From NCBI GenBank assembly GCA_965263165.1, contig OZ253584.1:2232001-2296000 (forward strand): DNA of 64,000 bases, given 5' to 3'. Below, in pieces: positions 17,087-25,137 of the stretch (position 1 is its first letter; every line of letters starts with the position of its first letter). The stretch comes from SAR202-VII-2 sp965263165 (GTDB taxonomy: Bacteria > Chloroflexota > Dehalococcoidia > Lucifugimonadales > SAR202-VII-2). Below the pieces are notes generated by a model. It had not been told where the DNA came from and searched no databases. It saw only the letters and a list, made by a program, of their open reading frames with translations. The position numbers and the translations under genes are program-made.

Positions 17087-19264
17087 CTAAGACTTTTCGC
17101 CCAGCGAGGCCTGCCGGCTCCGCGCCCACGCTTGGGTCATTCGGTCCAGAATGATTGCCAGCGCCACTATGGCTAGGCCCGCCAGCAGCGCTTCCCCAGG
17201 TCGGAACCGGCCTAGGGCCCGCAACACGTCCTCGCCCAACCCACCGGCGCCCACGAGCGACGCCACCACCACCATGGCCAAGGCCATCATGATGGTCTGG
17301 TTTATGCCTGCCATGATGGCGGGGAGGGCCATAGGTAACTGGACCTTCTGCAAGAGCTGCCGGCGGTTAGTCCCGAAGGACTGGGCGGCCTCCACCACCT
17401 GGGGCGTCACCTGTCGGATGCCCAGGTTGGTCAGCCTGATGGCGGGGGGCAGGGCGTAGATCACCGTGGCGAAGATACCCGGCACGTTGCCGATGCCGAA
17501 CAGCATGATGCCGGGCAGGAGGTAGACAAAGGGCGGCATGGTCTGCATGGTATCCAAGATGGGCCGTATGGCGGAGTCCACGGCGTTGCTGCGGGCCGCT
17601 AGAATGCCCAGTGGGATGGCTATGGCCACGGAAAAGGTCGCCGCCACAACGATCAAGGCAATCGTTTCCATGGCGCTTCCCCACAGGCCAACCATGCCCG
17701 TCGCCACCAACGCTCCCACAGCGAACAGCCCAAACTTCCAACTCACGGTCCGCCAAGACAGTAGCGCGATGCCCAACACCACCGTGGGCCAGGGAAGCCA
17801 CTTCAGCCCGTTCTCCAAGAACACCAGGAACGACAGCACAGCGTCCGAAACGGCGCCAAACACCGGAGCGCCGGTGCGGGTCAGCCAGCGAAGGGAATCG
17901 TTAACCCATGTTGAAATACCCGGTCCCAAATCCACTGGGAAGGAGACTCCCATTCCCCAAATGATCACCACGATGGCTGTGCATACAGCCATTGCCAAGA
18001 TGCCCAACAGCAAGGCCTGCGCGTAGCCCATCTGCCCAAAGGCGGCGCCGACGCGTTCAGTCCGAGATTGGTCTAGGGGCGATCCCCCTTCCTCCACGGC
18101 TGCGGGCGTCGCTGCCCCGTGGGCTTTCGTGCCGGAGACCTCGGCTTGGGATGCGGCCGTTCCGTAATTGCCACTGGAGGAGCCGGGCAGCTCAAAGGCC
18201 GCCTGGAGGAGGGCGTCCCGGTCTATCACGCCCACCAGGGCGCCGGACTCATCCATCACCGGGAGCTGTCCAGGGGTGGCCCATCGCTGGGAAAGCGCCT
18301 CATCCACCGTTTGCTCAGAAGCCACTTCAGCGTTGGGTCTGTCGAGCCCCGCCGGCGCTTGCTTGGTCTCTTGGCGGTCCATAACGTAGCCCACCGTCAG
18401 GACGGTGGACGGGCGCACGTCTCGCGTGAAGTCCGCCACGTACTCATCCACCGGCTCAGCTACGATCTCCTCAGGAGTCCCCAACTGGATGATAGCGCCA
18501 TCGCGCATGATGGCGATGCGGTTGCCTAGCCGCACGGCTTCTGACAGGTCGTGGGTGATGAAGATAGTGGTCTTCTGCATCTGCCCCTGAAGCCGCATGA
18601 GTTCGTCCTGCATGTCCCGGCGTATGAGGGGGTCAAGGGCGCTGAATGGCTCGTCCATCAGCAAGATTTCCGGGTCGCTGGTCAATGCCCTGGCCAGGCC
18701 AACGCGCTGCTGCATGCCGCCGGACAGCGCGGAGGGCCGATACTCTCCCCACTGCCCAAGCCCCACAAGCTCAAGGACCTCTTGGGCGCGTTCCGACCGC
18801 TCTTCGAGGGAAACATCCTGAATTTCCAGGCCCCACGCGGTGTTTTCCAGAACGGTGCGGTGGGGCAGGAGGCCGAACTGTTGGAAGACCATGGAGGCCT
18901 TGGTCCGGCGGAACGCCGTCAACTCCTCGTCGTCGTATCCCATAACGTCATCGCCGTCCACCAGGACGGAACCCGTAGTGGGTTTGATGAGGCGGTTGAT
19001 GCAGCGGACCAGGGTGGACTTCCCGCTCCCGGAGAGGCCCATGACGACGAACGTCTCCCCATCGTAGACGTCAAAGTTGACGTCTTGTAGAGCAACGACG
19101 CAGTTGTGGGTGGCCTGAGCTTCAGCCCTAGACAGTCCAGCGAGCCTCTCGAGCATTTCAGGGCCTTCGTTCGGGCCAAAGACCTTCCAGAGGGCTTGAA
19201 GGCTGACTCGGACCTGACTTGAGCGCCGTGGCTTTGGGAAAGCTTCAGTTGCTTCGAGCGTCAT
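17087..19264 (-). CDS. Fused ATPase-permease of a glycine betaine-type ABC importer
   Basis: 725 residues from the ATG at 19264. Residues 1-~330 are a ProV/OpuAA ATPase: Walker A GLSGSGKST (76-84), signature LSGGMQQR (180-187), Walker B ILLMDE (200-205), switch FITHDLSEA. A single CBS-like segment follows (PGQLPVMDESGALVGVIDRDAL). Residues ~455-720 are a ProW/OpuAB permease with the EAA loop (VVEAAQSFGTNRRQLLQKVQLP) and ASLVGAGGLG. ATPase and permease are normally separate proteins, so the fusion is unusual; the junction reads through with no stop. It likely imports betaine-like osmolytes, with possible ionic-strength sensing by the CBS segment (inference). Confidence 0.9.
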   Translation of the reverse strand: MTLEATEAFPKPRRSSQVRVSLQALWKVFGPNEGPEMLERLAGLSRAEAQATHNCVVALQDVNFDVYDGETFVVMGLSGSGKSTLVRCINRLIKPTTGSVLVDGDDVMGYDDEELTAFRRTKASMVFQQFGLLPHRTVLENTAWGLEIQDVSLEERSERAQEVLELVGLGQWGEYRPSALSGGMQQRVGLARALTSDPEILLMDEPFSALDPLIRRDMQDELMRLQGQMQKTTIFITHDLSEAVRLGNRIAIMRDGAIIQLGTPEEIVAEPVDEYVADFTRDVRPSTVLTVGYVMDRQETKQAPAGLDRPNAEVASEQTVDEALSQRWATPGQLPVMDESGALVGVIDRDALLQAAFELPGSSSGNYGTAASQAEVSGTKAHGAATPAAVEEGGSPLDQSRTERVGAAFGQMGYAQALLLGILAMAVCTAIVVIIWGMGVSFPVDLGPGISTWVNDSLRWLTRTGAPVFGAVSDAVLSFLVFLENGLKWLPWPTVVLGIALLSWRTVSWKFGLFAVGALVATGMVGLWGSAMETIALIVVAATFSVAIAIPLGILAARSNAVDSAIRPILDTMQTMPPFVYLLPGIMLFGIGNVPGIFATVIYALPPAIRLTNLGIRQVTPQVVEAAQSFGTNRRQLLQKVQLPMALPAIMAGINQTIMMALAMVVVASLVGAGGLGEDVLRALGRFRPGEALLAGLAIVALAIILDRMTQAWARSRQASLGEKS

Positions 19265-19724
19265 AATGACCGCTACTGGCCGCTGATTCCAAGACGGAAA
19301 GCAAGGATGTCTAGGAAGATTCGGGCCAGCATAGTTTGATGTGGTGGGCCTGTCAACGTCGTCTTCCAGGCGCGCCGGCGGTTGCACGGATATCCCCTCA
19401 TGCGTCGATGGGGGCAGCGGTGGGGGGCAGCGGGGCGTCTCCCGGGCGCGGGCGGCCCAGACTTGCGCCTCAAAAGCGAAAACCCGACATAAAAAGCGTC
19501 TCCCGGGCGCGGGCGGCCCAGACCCTGACTCCCTTCGAAGTGTTCAGCCTCGCGACCCGCGTTCCCGCGGCGTACCGCCGCCAAGCCCTCGCCGACCGGG
19601 GGCTGGCGCTGCTGGCCAGAAGGGACAGGGCCGCTGTGGGCGCGGCGAGGAAGCCTTGGAGCGTGACGCCCCTGAACACCGACCATCCTGCCGCTTGCGG
19701 TGTCTGTACACTCTCACACGCAGA
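19265..19724. other. Intergenic with a 28-nt direct repeat pair
   Basis: No gene recognised in 460 nt. It should hold the promoter of the leftward transporter operon. Two identical 28-nt repeats lie at 19435-19462 and 19496-19523. Confidence 0.5.
19435..19523. repeat. Pair of 28-nt direct repeats with a 33-nt spacer
   Basis: The unit begins GCGTCTCCCGGGCGC and ends GGCGGCCCAGAC, occurring identically at 19435 and 19496. The period of 61 nt equals the 28+33 geometry of type I-E arrays, and the unit has partial dyad symmetry (GTCT..AGAC, GGGC..GCCC). Only two copies exist and the sequence is not a known repeat consensus, so it may be an unrelated duplication. Confidence 0.5.
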
Positions 19725-20243
19725 TCATCCGGCTAGAAGCGGCGGGAGCGGAGGGGCTTGCTCACGACGAGTGCCGTGAGGCTCTTGGCCGAAGTTCTCT
19801 GTTTCCATTGCACGCTCCATCCTTCGGAAAGATTGATGCTCTTCCTGTTTTACGTACCGCCAAGACTGTGGAACGATGAAGTTATCAAACAGGCTCCTCA
19901 ATGTGCTAAGTCCCGGCGGGTTTGCATATTCCCAGACTTCGGTGATCTCTAGAGCATACGCCATAGACTGTCCTGCGTAGTAGGCGTCGAAGTCATCCTT
20001 GTTAACGCCAGCCCATTCGGACACCTTCTCCCAGATGTCCTGCGGCGTCCCTGTCCATACCTCTCCGACGCGGAACCCGCCCCGCAACTCCATTATCGGA
20101 CTGGTAACGTAGACGAACACATCACGCCCCTCCATCTGCACCAGAGAGCGCCTCCGGAGCTCGGCTTTCTTGACACCCTCAAATATGAGGTCTGCGTAGC
20201 GGGGTTTCAGTGAAAGAAGCAGGGGTTTCGGTGGCTCACTCAT
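19725..20243 (-). CDS. ASCH-domain protein
   Basis: 172 residues. The N-terminal half matches the ASCH fold (LLLSLKPRYADLIFEGVKKAELRRR, then VFVYVTSPIMELRGGFRVGEV), a PUA-like RNA-binding or nucleotide-processing domain, followed by an alpha-helical tail. Its ATG lies 8 nt inside the end of the upstream gene 20236-22248, so the two are translationally coupled. The pair probably acts together on RNA; the ASCH protein could recognise RNA for the PIN/GNAT partner. Base composition is visibly more AT-rich than the surroundings. Confidence 0.75.
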   Translation of the reverse strand: MSEPPKPLLLSLKPRYADLIFEGVKKAELRRRSLVQMEGRDVFVYVTSPIMELRGGFRVGEVWTGTPQDIWEKVSEWAGVNKDDFDAYYAGQSMAYALEITEVWEYANPPGLSTLRSLFDNFIVPQSWRYVKQEEHQSFRRMERAMETENFGQEPHGTRREQAPPLPPLLAG

Positions 20244-22248
20244 GTGGTTGCTCCGGGTATCCTAGTCTGAATAGCTTCCGAAACGTGCCAGGCTGTATTT
20301 TCCTGGGCGATTGCAGCGTTCGTGCAACTCCGTCCTCGTCGAACACCTCCCAAATGTCGTCCAGCGGGACCCGTCTCCGAAGAGGAAAGGTGTGCGAGAA
20401 CAGCAAGGCCATGACCTTCTTCGAGATGTCGCCACCGCATGTCTCGTAGAGGTGCTTCCACTCGAATGTTCCGTATCTCCTAAATCTCCTGAAAAGCTCC
20501 TTGGGTCTGTCGAGCACAACTTCGTCAAGATGAGATACGGCTGCAATCTCTTTTGAGTCTCCACTCACATACCACAGTATTCGCCCGGGAGCCGTTAGCA
20601 TTTTGTGCTGGGTCGCCGCTCGATAGTACACGTTGCTCCAACGTAGGAGCACGTCTGGGTCTCCTCCGAACATATCGGATGACGATAGGCGTCTGTCGAC
20701 GAGGTTGCGGGCGTAGCTTGGCCTGATCGATATTAAGAAGTAGTTCTGGGCCGCGTCGGAAATCAGAGGGGAACAGGACCGTTCGAGCTCAAGTTCCGAC
20801 ATATCCGCGTATTTGTCCGCGCAGTCTGGTAGCAATCCGGCAATCTTAGACAACGCTGCATCTCGTTCTAGATAACGCGTAAGGCAGAATCGGACGAAAC
20901 CGCCGCCGTAGCGTGTGAATGCCATTTCCGGAAGGGCGGCTAGAAGGTCCAGTGGAACGGCGGAATCCTCCACCTTCAGCATATCGAGGTTCTTTGTGAC
21001 GGCCTTGTTGATGACATCCGCCACCGGAAAGTGTCTAATCGACGAGGATTGAACAGAATTGGTCACCCTGCAAAAGGTGATAGTGAGGGAGCTTGGTGAG
21101 CCATACGCAAGACCCCGAAGAGCAATCGGCTCGTTACTGGACCTAAGGACTTCAACTTCAGTCCTAGGGGCATCCGAGAGAAGTGAATGAACTTTCGCTT
21201 CGAGATCTCTAGGCCGTTCTCCATGTTGGAGGAAGTGATCGAAGGGAAAGACCACGAGGTCTTCCGATGTCAGGCGGTGCCATGAGAGATTGAGGCCAGA
21301 CACATGGTCGGGGGCATAGGGCTGTGTCTCGGAGAGTTCACGAAGCCTTGCGATCAGCCCCGTCGGGGAGAGCACGTGGACATTCACTGCCTCCTCGATC
21401 TGTGCGGCTTTGGTCAGGAGCGGTCGGTCTCTGGTTACGAAGATATCGATTTCTGAGGCGGCGGTTTTCGCCAGATGCATGATGTCCGATAGCTGATTCG
21501 CTTTCTGGCTAGGCAAGATCTGCTTGAGCTTTGCCACAAAACTTTCGACCAGAGGTGGATGATGCTTCACCTCAAAGAACTGTCTGGCTCGAGTTCTCGC
21601 CTCTTCCCGTTCGGATGTGTTACGGTTGCGATTGATTTCACTGAGGAGCTCATCGGTGAACCAGAGATTCACCGAATCGATGAAAAGGTCCGAAATCAGG
21701 GCCTTCGATGGCTGTGTGACGTCGCCATCCGGTCTATCAAAGTCAAAAAATATCTGAGCGTCGATAACGACATCAAGGACGTCATCGGACATATTGGCTC
21801 GGAAGAGCTCCAACTGATCGTGACGCGCCAATTGAAGACGCCAGAGAGTTAGAGGGTGACCTTCCTTTGACCGGCCGGGGCTTTCATCTATGGGCACGAA
21901 TCCTAGCTTCGGCCACATCCTATGCGCTAAGTAATCGTTACGACATCTTAGCGTTACGATTTTCTGGGTGCTGGCGGATGCCTTCAGAGCTTCTAGAAGC
22001 TGCCTTGCGACGCCCTGGCCCCTGCGGGCCTCCGATACGCAGAGTTGCGCAATGCGAAATCGGTCACGATTAGCTGCATACATGAGGTAGCCAACGAGTC
22101 GACCGTCCTGAGTCTTGGCTCCTAGCACGCATTCCTTTTGAAGATAGTCTTTGATGGCGGCAAGTGGAAGAAAGCCAAGTGTGCTGCCGTAACGCTTCAT
22201 CAGTTCGTCGACAGCGTCGAGGTCGGCAATCGTCAGTACGGAGATCAT
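20236..22248 (-). CDS. GNAT acetyltransferase - PIN nuclease fusion protein
   Basis: 670 residues from the ATG at 22248, preferred over an ATG at 22323 because GAGGAG lies 9 nt upstream and MISVLTIADLDAVDELM is a natural GNAT start. Residues 1-~140: GNAT domain with the acetyl-CoA loop RRGQGVARQ (75-83) and RMWPKLGFVPID. Residues ~155-300: PIN-like nuclease with Asp163 (VVIDAQIFFDFD), Glu204, Asp255, Asp268 and Asp274 (FVTRDRPLL). The remaining ~370 residues contain a poorly recognised middle region and a C-terminal segment (VMALLFSHTFPLRRRVPLDDIW) that may be a second ASCH/EVE-like module. Likely an RNA-directed toxin, defence or tRNA-processing factor (inference). Next to tRNA-Asn and AT-rich, hence possibly acquired. 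Confidence 0.75.
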   Translation of the reverse strand: MISVLTIADLDAVDELMKRYGSTLGFLPLAAIKDYLQKECVLGAKTQDGRLVGYLMYAANRDRFRIAQLCVSEARRGQGVARQLLEALKASASTQKIVTLRCRNDYLAHRMWPKLGFVPIDESPGRSKEGHPLTLWRLQLARHDQLELFRANMSDDVLDVVIDAQIFFDFDRPDGDVTQPSKALISDLFIDSVNLWFTDELLSEINRNRNTSEREEARTRARQFFEVKHHPPLVESFVAKLKQILPSQKANQLSDIMHLAKTAASEIDIFVTRDRPLLTKAAQIEEAVNVHVLSPTGLIARLRELSETQPYAPDHVSGLNLSWHRLTSEDLVVFPFDHFLQHGERPRDLEAKVHSLLSDAPRTEVEVLRSSNEPIALRGLAYGSPSSLTITFCRVTNSVQSSSIRHFPVADVINKAVTKNLDMLKVEDSAVPLDLLAALPEMAFTRYGGGFVRFCLTRYLERDAALSKIAGLLPDCADKYADMSELELERSCSPLISDAAQNYFLISIRPSYARNLVDRRLSSSDMFGGDPDVLLRWSNVYYRAATQHKMLTAPGRILWYVSGDSKEIAAVSHLDEVVLDRPKELFRRFRRYGTFEWKHLYETCGGDISKKVMALLFSHTFPLRRRVPLDDIWEVFDEDGVARTLQSPRKIQPGTFRKLFRLGYPEQPHE

Positions 22249-22445
22249 TGTAGCGAGCTCCTCGATCACCAGTCCATTCTTCGAGCCTCTAAGCCGAAAA
22301 GCGCCTCTCGCATCCATTACCATCGGTCGCTTGACCAGAACGCACTGTACTGAGAAATCGCCCGCTCAGGGCGACCTCTGCGGCGTCTCTGCCTCTACTC
22401 TGCTGGATTAACCACAACAACTGAAGCGCTTAGTGTTAGGGAAAT

Positions 22446-22520
22446 TGGCTCCCGGAGCAGGATTCGAACCTGCGGCCAACCGGTTAACAGCCGGTTGCTC
22501 TACCGCTGAGCTATCCGGGA
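22446..22520 (-). tRNA. tRNA-Asn (GTT)
   Basis: 75 nt including encoded CCA. Acceptor TCCCGGA pairs with TCCGGGA, discriminator G, T-loop GGTTCGAATCC, anticodon GTT in loop CTGTTAAC. It borders the AT-rich GNAT-PIN/ASCH operon, a common site for island insertion, but I found no duplicated tRNA end. Confidence 0.95.
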
Positions 22521-22772
22521 GCGCAAGACAGACACCCCAAAGACGGGGCTCACAGCAAGTGTAATCCTAGCAGAGGCATGGCTGGCGGACAAGCTGGGGC
22601 GCCTGGGTTACCCCGTGCCGCCAGTGGAGGAGCCGCTCCGGTGGGAGGCGGGGGTGTTGGGTGGGGCTGCCGGCGCCCCTTTTCACGGCGGCGCTTTTCT
22701 GTTATCCATAGCCAAGCGCCGCCTGGCCTCGCGGGGTGGCAATCACACGTCCAGCAGTCACGGGGGGAACCC

Positions 22773-23819
22773 ATGCCAGTCATAGACTCCGATTGCCATG
22801 TCATTGAGAACGAGCACACCTGGTCGTACATGGTTGACGCTGACGAGCAGTTCAAGCCGGTCACGGTGATGGCCCCTGACGATCAGGGGCAGGAACGCGC
22901 CTATTGGAAGATAGAAGGACGGCTGGAGGCGCGCAGGGCTTTCGATCCGGCTAGGACGGGGACGGCGGTTGAGAGTTCCGACCTGGTGGACGTCGGCGCG
23001 CGCCTCGCCCACATGGACGAGCTGGGCGTCGACGTGCAGATGCTGTATCCGACCGTGTTCCTGAACCTGGCCTTCAACCGCCCCGAGACGGAGGTGGCTA
23101 TGTGCCGGGGCTACAACCGGTGGATGGCCGACATCTGGAAAGCGGCAGACGGCCGGCTGGGCTGGGTGGTCATGCCGCCGACGATGACCATGGACAAGGC
23201 CATTGAGGAGCTGCACTTTGGGAAGGAGCACGGGGCCTCCGGCGTGTTCATGCGCGGGATGGAGCAGAGCAAGATCCCCATCGACCCCTATTTCTACCCC
23301 CTGTACGAGGAGGCGAGCAAGTTGGACCTCGCCATCTGCTTCCATGCCGGGTCGTCGAGCGCCTTCTTCGACTCGGTGATGATGTCGAGGCAGGCGCTGC
23401 TGTGGATCGCCAAGGTCCCTGCAATTGCGGCGTTCCACTGCATCGTCGTCAGTCAGCTTCCGGAGAAGTACCCGGACCTCCGCTGGGCCTTCGTGGAGGT
23501 CAGCGCCTCCTGGGTCCCGTACGTCATGCACGACCTAGCCGCGCGGTTCCAGCGGATGTCATGGGCGTTTCCCGACAGGTCTGTTGGCTCCGTGATGAAG
23601 GACTACCAGATGTTCGTGGCTTGCCAAACCGACGACGACCTGCCGTATGTCCTGACCTACGCGGGCGAGGACAATCTGCTCATTGGCTCCGACTATGGCC
23701 ACGCCGACACGTCGAGCGAGTTGGAGGCGCTGCGCAAGCTGAGGACCTCGGGGGTCATACCGGCGGAGGCGGTGGACAAGATTCTGGACGATAACCCCCG
23801 CCGCCTCTACAGGCTCTAG
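22773..23819 (+). CDS. Amidohydrolase family 2 (ACMS decarboxylase-like) protein
   Basis: 348 residues from the ATG at 22773 (GGGGGAA upstream; the longer upstream frame is Gly/Arg-rich and not family-like). Metal-site motifs of PF04909: DSDCHVIE at residues 5-12, CFHAGSSS in the middle and IGSDYGHADTSSE near the C-terminus. The family hydrolyses or decarboxylates cyclic and aromatic acids with a Zn-type centre in a TIM barrel; the substrate cannot be assigned. It converges on a second, distant amidohydrolase (23912-24955). Confidence 0.9.
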   Translation: MPVIDSDCHVIENEHTWSYMVDADEQFKPVTVMAPDDQGQERAYWKIEGRLEARRAFDPARTGTAVESSDLVDVGARLAHMDELGVDVQMLYPTVFLNLAFNRPETEVAMCRGYNRWMADIWKAADGRLGWVVMPPTMTMDKAIEELHFGKEHGASGVFMRGMEQSKIPIDPYFYPLYEEASKLDLAICFHAGSSSAFFDSVMMSRQALLWIAKVPAIAAFHCIVVSQLPEKYPDLRWAFVEVSASWVPYVMHDLAARFQRMSWAFPDRSVGSVMKDYQMFVACQTDDDLPYVLTYAGEDNLLIGSDYGHADTSSELEALRKLRTSGVIPAEAVDKILDDNPRRLYRL

Positions 23820-23860
23820 CCGTAGTCCCCAGAGAGGCTGTCGGGCGACCCGCATCCTAA

Positions 23861-23885
23861 CGTTCCCGCGACTGCGGGGGGTTCC
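23861..23885. terminator. Palindrome between convergent genes
   Basis: TTCCCGCG-ACT-GCGGGGG forms a short hairpin between two convergent genes and may end both. It also loosely resembles the isolated CRISPR-like palindromes at 13091 and 14486. Confidence 0.35.
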
Positions 23886-23911
23886 GGCCCTGCCGTAGGC
23901 GCTCTGCGGCG

Positions 23912-24955
23912 CTACAGGCCGAGGAAGGAGCGGGGGTTGGCGTCGAGCATGGCGTCAAGGTCTCCGGGAGCGAAACCGTCCATGGCGCGAAGCTCCGCGA
24001 GGGTGTTTGGCCAGGTGCCGCTGGGGTCCTGGTGAGGGAAGTCGCTGCCTACGATAAGGCGGTGGTCCGGTAGCTGCTGGAGCAGGGCAGGGAGGCGCCG
24101 CTCACGCGACAGCACAGCCACGTAGAACCTGGAGAAGTACTCCGATGGCGTGTGCTTGAGCCTGGTCACCACTTCGGTTCCGCGGCGGTAGTGGTCGTCG
24201 TAGTAGACATCGAGGCGGTCCATGGCATACGGCACCCACTCGGCCCCGGCCTCGAAGAAGCCGAAACGGAGGGTGGGGAAGCGGTCCATGGTGCCGCTGA
24301 AGATGAGGTTGGCGATGGCCACCATGTAGGTGAACGGGAACCCGTAGGCCGAAGAGAGGAACCAATACTCGGGCGGGAAGCTGGAAGCGCCGGCCAGCAA
24401 CGGGTTGATGGGCTGGTCGTCATAGGTGCGGGCGGGCGGATGGAGCAGCAGGGGGACGTCCAGTTCGGCGGCTTTGGCGTAGAAGGGCTGCAGCTCGGGG
24501 CTGCCCAGGTGGACGGAGTCGTAGCCGCCCATGAGCTTGACGGCCTTCAAACCGAGGACGGTCACGGCTCGCGCCATCTCGGCGATGGCTTCTTCCGTGT
24601 CCGGCAGATACACCCAGGCCACGCCGTAGAACGGGCCGCCCGCCTTCAGGTCCTCGGCGGCGGCGTCATTGTAGGCCCTGGCAAGGGCGCAGCCCAGGTC
24701 GTGCTCCGTTTCGTAGATGAGGGGCCGGTTTTCCGGGATGAGCACCTGGAGGTCGAACCCGTCCTGCTGCATGCTGGGGATTCGTTTCTCCAGGTTCCAG
24801 ACGCTCTCCTCGAAGTTCATGACCCGCCGGCCGTTACGGTAGAACGCGCCGTCCCCGCCGTTCCACTCGATGGCGATAGCGCCGCCTATCAGGGCCGGGT
24901 CGACGCGGTCGAGCCAGGAACGGGGCAGGAAGTGGGTATCGCAGTCGATGAGCAC
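23912..24955 (-). CDS. Amidohydrolase family 2 protein
   Basis: 347 residues from a GTG with AGGAGG just upstream (short 3-nt spacing). PF04909 motifs: LIDCDTHFLPR at the N-terminus, LLLHPPART for the second metal His and IVGSDFPHQDPSGTWP for the catalytic Asp region, ending in DANPRSFLGL. A TIM-barrel metal-dependent hydrolase or decarboxylase. Divergent from the HyuB gene (25138), with a shared ~180-nt control region. Confidence 0.88.
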   Translation of the reverse strand: MLIDCDTHFLPRSWLDRVDPALIGGAIAIEWNGGDGAFYRNGRRVMNFEESVWNLEKRIPSMQQDGFDLQVLIPENRPLIYETEHDLGCALARAYNDAAAEDLKAGGPFYGVAWVYLPDTEEAIAEMARAVTVLGLKAVKLMGGYDSVHLGSPELQPFYAKAAELDVPLLLHPPARTYDDQPINPLLAGASSFPPEYWFLSSAYGFPFTYMVAIANLIFSGTMDRFPTLRFGFFEAGAEWVPYAMDRLDVYYDDHYRRGTEVVTRLKHTPSEYFSRFYVAVLSRERRLPALLQQLPDHRLIVGSDFPHQDPSGTWPNTLAELRAMDGFAPGDLDAMLDANPRSFLGL

Positions 24956-25137
24956 GCGCCTCCTGTCTTAGCTGCAAGGCGGTTGGGGTCATCATAGTGA
25001 GCGGCCCCGCGCGTGTCCAGCGGACGCGCGAGGGGCGTTCTGGTACAATCCGCGAAACCGGGGCGGAGAGAGGCGGGGACGAGGGCGGGACTTGACCGGC
25101 TCCAAGCGAGGGCAAAAAGACAGCGCGGAGGAAATCG

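Noticed and set aside
22446..22520. tRNA-Asn as integration site with duplicated 3' end
   Set aside because: I looked for a repeat of the tRNA end on the far side of the GNAT-PIN/ASCH operon and did not find one, so no attachment site is annotated.
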